Assembly (NCBI GenBank): GCA_020697475.1
Contig: JAJFMO010000096.1
Location: 1 to 9,123, forward strand
DNA length: 9,123 nt
Reading direction: 5' to 3'
Source: Paenibacillaceae bacterium
GTDB lineage: Bacteria > Bacillota > Bacilli > Paenibacillales > NBRC-103111
The notes under the pieces were generated by a model. It saw only the letters and a list, made by a program, of their open reading frames with translations. It was not told the origin of the DNA and did no database searches. The first letter of the stretch is position 1, and each line of letters starts with the position of its first letter. This document shows, piece by piece, positions 6,127 to 9,123 of the stretch. Both the position numbers and the translations under genes were made by a program.

Positions 6127-7194
6127 ATGCGGGTCATCTATTTGGATTGCTTCTCCGGACTAAGCGGGGACATGACGCTGGCGGCGCTTGTTGACGCCGG
6201 CGCCGACAAAGATTACATAGAACAAGAGTTGGCGAAGCTGAACATCGAACCGTTCAGCCTGCAATGGCGGCGGGTGCAGAAGAACGGCATTTCCGCGCTG
6301 AAGCTGGACGTTCTCCCCGATCCCGAGCAGCCGCCGAAGCATCATCGGCATTACTCGGACATCGCCCGGCATATCGCCGAATCGGGAATATCCGAGCGGG
6401 CGCAGCAGCTGGCCCAAGCGATTTTTCAGAAAATCGCCGCAGCTGAAGCGAAGATCCACGGGATCCCCGTGGAAACTGTACATTTTCACGAAGTCGGGGC
6501 AATCGACTCGATCGTCGACGTCGTCGGGATCGCTCTCGCGATCGACTCGTTAGAGATTGAGCGGATTATATCCGCGCCCGTCCCGCTCGGTTCAGGCACG
6601 GTGCGCTGCGATCACGGCATCTACCCGGTGCCGGCGCCGGCGACGCTGGAGATGATGCGCGGCCTGCCGGTCGCGCCGAGCAGCCACCGCGTGGAGCTGA
6701 CGACGCCGACAGGAGCGGGGGTCGTTGCCGCAATCGTCAACGATTTTTCCGAAGGCATGCCGTCGATGGTCGTTGACGCGATAGGCTACGGCGCGGGGAC
6801 GCGCGATCTGCCCAATCAGCCGAACGTGCTTAGAGTGGTCGTTGGCAGCATCGAGTCGTATTTGCCAGTTTGGCAGACGCACCACGAAATCGCCGGGCAT
6901 ATTCACGAGCACGACCATACTCACGCCTATCCGCATACACACGATCATGAGCATACTCACGATCATGGGCATACGCACGATCATGAGCATTCGCATGATC
7001 ATAGCCATGAACACGATCATTCTGGAGGTCACACTCACTCGCACGATCATTCGCTTGATCACGAGAATGATCACGCGCGTGATCATTCGCATAACAACCA
7101 CCATGAGCATGGCCGGAACCATCATCACGAGCACAGTCACAGCCACGATCACGACCATTCGCATCATGAACACAAGCACAACGATCCTCATTGA
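6127..7194 (+). CDS. larC: LarC1: N-terminal domain of nickel insertase LarC with His-rich tail
   Basis: First half of the nickel insertase (CTP-dependent cyclometallase) that completes the NPN cofactor. The start MRVIYLDCFSGLSGDM is a family hallmark, followed by HEVGAIDSIVDVVG (121-134), PVPLGSGTVRCDHGIYPVPAPAT (151-173), ELTTPTGAG (190-198) and GYGAGTRDLPNQPNVLRV (220-237). After about residue 250 there is only a tail: residues 251-355 contain 46 histidines, mostly as His-Asp/His-Glu/His-Ser pairs, which suits nickel binding or storage. The C-terminal CTP-binding domain normally fused in this family is absent here, and the reading frame ends in a clean TGA. That domain is encoded separately on the other strand at 7541-8017. 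The start is 10 bases after the larB stop; the nearest purine-rich site (AAGAGG, 6105-6110) is 16 bases away, so translation may rely on coupling. No LarC2-like sequence follows on this strand. Confidence 0.93.
   Translation: MRVIYLDCFSGLSGDMTLAALVDAGADKDYIEQELAKLNIEPFSLQWRRVQKNGISALKLDVLPDPEQPPKHHRHYSDIARHIAESGISERAQQLAQAIFQKIAAAEAKIHGIPVETVHFHEVGAIDSIVDVVGIALAIDSLEIERIISAPVPLGSGTVRCDHGIYPVPAPATLEMMRGLPVAPSSHRVELTTPTGAGVVAAIVNDFSEGMPSMVVDAIGYGAGTRDLPNQPNVLRVVVGSIESYLPVWQTHHEIAGHIHEHDHTHAYPHTHDHEHTHDHGHTHDHEHSHDHSHEHDHSGGHTHSHDHSLDHENDHARDHSHNNHHEHGRNHHHEHSHSHDHDHSHHEHKHNDPH
6940..7011 (+). repeat. 18-base tandem repeats coding for the His-rich tail
   Basis: Four units in phase with the larC reading frame. 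The first three (6940-6957, 6958-6975, 6976-6993) read CACGATCATGAGCATACT with one to three changes; the fourth (6994-7011) is more diverged. Each encodes His-Asp-His-Glu/Gly-His-Thr/Ser. Looser copies continue to about 7190. The unit length is a multiple of three, so copy-number change would lengthen or shorten the metal-binding tail in frame. Confidence 0.8.
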
Positions 7195-7540
7195 GGTGTA
7201 TTGCGGCAGGGGGCGGAAACGGGCAGCATCAGGTGGCCAGTCGGCCCCCTCCGCCCTACCCCTTCCACGTAACGGCCACCAGCGCAGCTTAGAGCTACAA
7301 AATGGATACATCGGACGTCTTACGGACATCACAGCAGCTTAGAGCCCAAAACCTGCAGTTTTTGCAAGGTTCCAGTGCTCTAAGCGGCCATGGTGGCCGT
7401 TACAACATGCTCCGCCATTGCCGCAACAACTACAGAATAATGCAAGGGTACCCTTCGTAACCACTTCCACTGCCCTTCGTCCCCCAATTCCACCAACCCC
7501 ACATCCACCAACTCCAAAGCCCTATTTTCCCCAAAAAATA
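7195..7540. other. Gene-free stretch between the convergent larC halves
   Basis: No plausible gene on either strand. Contents in order: a GC-rich hairpin (GGGCGGA 7211-7217 with TCCGCCC 7250-7256) that might act as a weak end for the lar transcript but has no T-run; the inverted-repeat element at 7269-7403; a perfect 12-base palindrome AAGGGTACCCTT (7444-7455); and a pyrimidine-rich stretch (about 7481-7516) that is G-rich on the minus strand, i.e. in any read-through of the larC2 transcript. No T-run terminator is clear for either gene. Confidence 0.6.
7269..7403. repeat. Imperfect inverted-repeat element
   Basis: The 27-base left arm (7269-7295) is the reverse complement of the right arm (7377-7403) over its outer 12 bases (GTAACGGCCACC/GGTGGCCGTTAC) and inner 9 bases (GCTTAGAGC/GCTCTAAGC), with six unpaired bases between. 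The 12-mer GCAGCTTAGAGC is repeated directly at 7284-7295 and 7334-7345, so a second, shorter arm competes for the same right arm. Within the inner loop AACC-TGCA pairs with TGCA-A-GGTT (about 7350-7371). The form is that of a small palindromic intergenic element (REP- or MITE-like). No coding capacity and no clear target duplication. Confidence 0.7.
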
Positions 7541-8017
7541 TTACTCTTCCTGCTTCTCCATGAACGCCTTCCGGACTTCGTCGTACACTTTCTTCAACGG
7601 AACTCCGTGCCGCCGCGCCGCCTCCTCGCACTCGCTGAACTCCGGAGAATACTGCACCATCTCGCCGTCCCGGTAGCCCGCCTTGACCGAAATATCGCCC
7701 CAAGGGGTCGGAACTTTCGTCGAACGCCGCCCGAGCCGGTGGCACACCGCCTTCATATAGCGAATGCCGAGCGTCGTCGTCTCGCGGAAAATCACTTCCT
7801 CCACCGCCGCCAGCTTGTCCTGGTCGATCAGCACGTTCAACATCAGGCCGGGACGCCCTTTCTTCATCAGAATCGGGATCCAATACACGTCGTTCGCCCC
7901 CGCCGCAAACAGCAAGTCCGCCGTATAGGAGCACCACTCCGGGTTCATATCGTCAATATTAGCCTGCACCAGCAGCATGTTATCGTCCAGATGCTCGTCC
8001 GCATGGGAAAAACTCAT
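7541..8017 (-). CDS. larC2: LarC2: stand-alone C-terminal domain of nickel insertase LarC
   Basis: 158-residue protein matching only the C-terminal domain of LarC, the part known from L. plantarum to bind Mn-CTP. Family segments: QANIDDMNPE (18-27), ANDVYWIPILMKKGRPG (41-57), FRETTTLGIR (77-86), VPTPWGDISVKAG (102-114) and SPEFSECEEAARRHGVPLKKVYDEV (124-148). It covers the whole domain and shows no frameshift. It lies on the opposite strand to larC1 and points towards it, so neither read-through nor ribosomal frameshifting can join the two. The ATG at 8017 has a good ribosome binding site (AAGGGCGG, 6 bases before) and an extended -10 promoter at 8050-8058, suggesting a live gene. It presumably pairs with LarC1 in trans as a two-subunit nickel insertase; that is inference. 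The symbol is descriptive. Confidence 0.92.
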   Translation of the reverse strand: MSFSHADEHLDDNMLLVQANIDDMNPEWCSYTADLLFAAGANDVYWIPILMKKGRPGLMLNVLIDQDKLAAVEEVIFRETTTLGIRYMKAVCHRLGRRSTKVPTPWGDISVKAGYRDGEMVQYSPEFSECEEAARRHGVPLKKVYDEVRKAFMEKQEE

Positions 8018-8049
8018 CGTAAGCCGCCCTTTCGCTTGAATTCAACTGC

Positions 8050-8058
8050 ATTTTACCA
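8050..8058 (-). promoter_or_regulatory. Extended -10 promoter of larC2
   Basis: The minus strand reads TGGTAAAAT, an extended -10 element. The -35 region 17 bases upstream (TTTTTA) is weak. The predicted start near 8043 leaves a leader of about 25 bases. It lies in the divergent gap between larC2 and the M23 peptidase gene. Confidence 0.5.
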
Positions 8059-8134
8059 TTCCATTCGAAGGATAAAAAGGCACTCTCCGTTTCATTCTAA
8101 AAGGGTAGGTGAAATGTGGGAGGTCAGGGTGATC

Positions 8135-9123
8135 ATGTCCAAATGTCGCGGCGCCTGCGTCGTCATCATCTCCGTCTTGCTTGCTTCAGCGGCAACCGCT
8201 GTGGGCGGGCAGTCATCGTTCGCTTCGGCGCATTCTTCGGTTGCGGATCCATCGTTTGTTGAAGCAACGGCTAATCAAGCGTCCAAACAAGCAGCGCCCA
8301 AGACTGACGACACCGGGCAAAAACTGCGGGATCGCCAGCTGTTGCTGCAACAAGTGGCGACGGTCAGCGGCATTCCGTGGAACGTTCTGGCTGCGATCGA
8401 CCAGTACGACCGCTCGATTCGCTTTGCGCGCAAAATTCCCGCCGAGGAAGGACTGATCTCGGTGTATTATTCGGAGGGGCAGTGGGCGGGCTTGCTCAAT
8501 CCCGATCCGAACGAACAAAACCCGAGAACGATCGCGCTGTTCGGGGGTGTAGGCAAAGACGGAGACGGAGACGGGCTGGCCGACCGCCGTAACGATATCG
8601 ACGTGTTGTATACGTTGACGACGCATTTGATCCAGCATCGCGATCCCGACGGCGGGCTCGATAAAGCAATCTGGGAGCAGTATCACAACCCCAGAAGCGT
8701 GGATCGCATCCGCCAATTTGCCAAAATATACGAGACGTTTGGGGCGACCGATTTGCGGGAGCACGCTTTTCCGCTGCCGCTTGGTGCGAACTATACATAC
8801 CGCAGCACTTGGGGAGCGAGCCGAGGCTGGGGGGGCAGCCGGATTCATGAGGGGACGGATCTGTTTGCCGGATATGGGGTGACGGTTCGCAGCACTTGCT
8901 ACGGGATCATCGAGGTGCGCGGCTGGAATCCGTACGGGGGGTGGAGGATCGGCATACGCGACTTGAACAATGTGTATCCCTATTACGCGCATCTGGCGGG
9001 GTTCAACAAAAAGCTGAAGCAAGGCGACGTCGTGAAGCCCGGCGACACGGTCGGCTGGGTCGGCAGCTCCGGCTATGGCAAGCCCGGCACGTCGGGGAAG
9101 TTTCCTCCGCACTTGCATTATGG
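8135..9123 (+). CDS. lytH: Secreted M23 metallopeptidase, LytH/YunA type, 3' end outside window
   Basis: Peptidoglycan peptidase; the Bacillus subtilis relative LytH (YunA) is an L-Ala-D-Glu endopeptidase that trims stem peptides in spore cortex. The frame stays open to the last base (329 codons seen). A signal peptide is likely: basic start (K3, R5), hydrophobic VVIISVLLASAATAV (9-23), possible cut after FASA (about residue 32). An Ala/Gln-rich linker follows to about 62, then a helical domain (about 63-205) with SGIPWNVLAAIDQYDRSI and KDGDGDGLADRRNDIDVLY (141-159), which recalls lysozyme-like domains. The M23 domain begins near 213 with H238-x3-D242 (HEGTD), H286 and H326-L-H328. Only the domain's C-terminus is cut off. 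The ATG at 8135 gives the best signal peptide; in-frame GTG 8129 and ATG 8114 are alternatives, and GGGAGG at 8118-8123 fits 8129 or 8135. No strong vegetative promoter seen; sporulation control is possible by analogy. Confidence 0.93.
   Translation, partial: MSKCRGACVVIISVLLASAATAVGGQSSFASAHSSVADPSFVEATANQASKQAAPKTDDTGQKLRDRQLLLQQVATVSGIPWNVLAAIDQYDRSIRFARKIPAEEGLISVYYSEGQWAGLLNPDPNEQNPRTIALFGGVGKDGDGDGLADRRNDIDVLYTLTTHLIQHRDPDGGLDKAIWEQYHNPRSVDRIRQFAKIYETFGATDLREHAFPLPLGANYTYRSTWGASRGWGGSRIHEGTDLFAGYGVTVRSTCYGIIEVRGWNPYGGWRIGIRDLNNVYPYYAHLAGFNKKLKQGDVVKPGDTVGWVGSSGYGKPGTSGKFPPHLHY

Noticed and set aside
6940..7190. CRISPR-like array
   Set aside because: The repeats are 18-base coding units in frame with no unique spacers; they encode the His-rich tail.
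6877..7194. Programmed frameshift in larC joining LarC1 and LarC2, as in L. plantarum
   Set aside because: LarC2 is on the opposite strand and no LarC2-like sequence follows larC1 in any + frame.
6592..7332. Methionine/valine-rich open frame antisense to larC1, resembling a membrane protein
   Set aside because: The hydrophobic look comes from reading the His-rich repeats backwards (ATG/GTG from CAT/CAC).
7380..7937. Open frame on the - strand overlapping larC2 in another frame
   Set aside because: Only the larC2 frame matches a family; this one is Gly/Arg-rich and without motifs.
7195..8134. Recent or phase-variable inversion of larC2 bounded by inverted repeats
   Set aside because: I found no matching inverted repeats between 7195-7540 and 8018-8134 and no recombinase gene; no His-rich linker remnant lies before larC2. 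The split looks old.
8213..9118. 301-codon open frame on the - strand over the peptidase gene
   Set aside because: The + strand frame carries a signal peptide, HEGTD and HLH motifs; the antisense frame has nothing recognisable.

Overview
The window looks like chromosomal DNA from a GC-rich member of the Bacillales, most likely Paenibacillaceae (Paenibacillus- or Cohnella-like). The evidence is the gene content (nadK of the Bacillus type, yutD, lipA, a LytH/YunA-type M23 peptidase), strong Shine-Dalgarno sites and extended -10 promoters. No tRNA, rRNA, CRISPR array, transposase or phage gene is visible.

Layout, left to right. (1) 1-534 (+): the 3' two-thirds of an NAD kinase gene, ending at a bidirectional hairpin terminator shared with the convergent next operon. 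(2) 1973-576 (-): lipA (lipoyl synthase) followed 3 bases later by yutD, from an extended -10 promoter at 2008-2016. (3) 4080-2236 (-): a two-component system with the kinase gene first. The kinase has PAS, HisKA and HATPase regions but no membrane segment. The regulator is OmpR/PhoB type. (4) 4354-7194 (+): larE-larB-larC, a compact operon for the nickel-pincer nucleotide (NPN) cofactor of the lactate racemase LarA family. The larC gene here encodes only the first domain (LarC1), ending in a very histidine-rich tail of about 105 residues. (5) 7195-7540: a gene-free stretch with an imperfect inverted-repeat element. (6) 8017-7541 (-): the missing second domain of LarC (LarC2) as its own gene on the opposite strand, with its own promoter and ribosome binding site, convergent with larC1. 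(7) 8135 to the window end (+): a secreted M23 peptidase of the LytH/YunA type, cut by the window edge just after its HLH motif.

How the genes fit together. LarB carboxylates and hydrolyses nicotinate adenine dinucleotide, LarE thiolates the product, and LarC inserts nickel using CTP. All the protein parts for making NPN are therefore present, but the nickel insertase is divided into two convergent genes. No LarA-type enzyme that would use the cofactor lies in the window. In Bacillus subtilis, as I remember it, yutD, lipA and lytH (yunA) are close neighbours, so the two-component and lar genes look like an insertion into an otherwise conserved neighbourhood.

Most interesting points: the split and opposed larC halves with a repeat element between them; the histidine-rich LarC1 tail; the membrane-free kinase with reversed gene order; and a pair of TTAACA-type boxes with identical 22-base spacing found just upstream of larE and again between the regulator gene and lipA.
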